Shown piece by piece: positions 63,953 to 64,000 of a DNA stretch of 64,000 nt (position 1 is the first letter of the stretch; every line of letters starts with the position of its first letter). Under the pieces are notes generated by a model, which searched no databases, had not been told where the DNA came from, and worked only from the letters and a program-made list of their open reading frames with translations. Source of the stretch: Stercorarius parasiticus (lineage: Eukaryota > Chordata > Aves > Charadriiformes > Stercorariidae); contig VWZL01001972.1 of the NCBI GenBank assembly GCA_013396915.1, positions 59,300 to 123,299 on the forward strand, written 5' to 3'. The position numbers and the translations under genes were made by a program.

Positions 63953-64000
63953 GAAAACTTCAGCGGGAAAGGACCTACAATAATCATAGAATCTTCATGG
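63953..64000 (-). mobile_element. CR1-like 3' ends, cut by the window edge
   Basis: GAAAACTTCAGCGGGAAAGG followed by ACCTACAATAATCAT resembles the CR1 3' end variant '..TTCAGTTGGAAAGGACCTACAATGATCAT'. It is followed at once by AATCATAGAATCTTCATGG, which looks like the beginning (3' end) of another minus-oriented CR1 continuing beyond 64000. Too short to be certain. Confidence 0.45.

Noticed and set aside
1..64000. Endogenous retrovirus, CRISPR array, tRNA or rRNA genes
   Set aside because: I saw no LTR pair, no retroviral gag/pol reading, no spaced identical repeats, and no tRNA- or rRNA-like segments. The reverse-transcriptase sequence present is of the CR1 LINE type.

Overview
The window looks like gene-poor, AT-rich nuclear DNA from a bird, either intergenic or inside a very long intron. 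The main evidence is a set of CR1 LINE copies, the dominant interspersed repeat of avian genomes. They are recognised by their 3' ends (repeats of ATTCTATG, or CATAGAAT on the plus strand, followed by the conserved tract GGTTGGAA..GACCT) and by CR1 reverse-transcriptase ORF2 remnants. The copy at 47209-48878 resembles the CR1-J/CR1-E type common in non-galliform birds, so a neoavian source is plausible but not proven. I see no Alu, L1, bacterial operon, CRISPR array, rRNA or tRNA. No host protein-coding exon can be asserted with confidence.

Layout: 1-13750 is mostly unique AT-rich DNA with one probable ancient amniote repeat near 12.15-12.3 kb. A plus-strand CR1 tail lies at 13755-13826 and a minus-strand CR1 tail at 18159-18262. 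A 33-N gap (18720-18752) and a 74-bp TA-rich tandem repeat follow. The best-preserved CR1 is the minus-strand copy at 22938-24366, with reverse-transcriptase motifs and several disabling changes. Near 25.3 kb there is a compound trinucleotide microsatellite.

At 32344-35038 a 1347-bp block occurs twice, apparently without differences, joined by a single N. This is almost certainly two overlapping contig ends that were never merged. Old CR1 tails occur at 39884-40026 and 46335-46545. A younger CR1 (47209-48878) is interrupted by a 682-N gap. From 48.9 to 64 kb the sequence is unique apart from short tandem duplications (54.2, 62.3 and 63.5 kb), another ancient repeat remnant (51.9 kb) and the start of a further minus-strand CR1 at the window end.

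There are no cooperating genes to describe: the only recognisable coding sequence is decayed CR1 ORF2. The strongest unexplained coding-like signal is on the minus strand at 57623-58146, where about 170 codons read as plausible protein with one internal stop and one frame change. I could not assign it to a family. A second candidate is the plus-strand open frame at 44059-44556, which is flanked by splice-like signals. Seven of the eight countable CR1 insertions lie on the minus strand, which would fit an unseen host gene transcribed along the plus strand.
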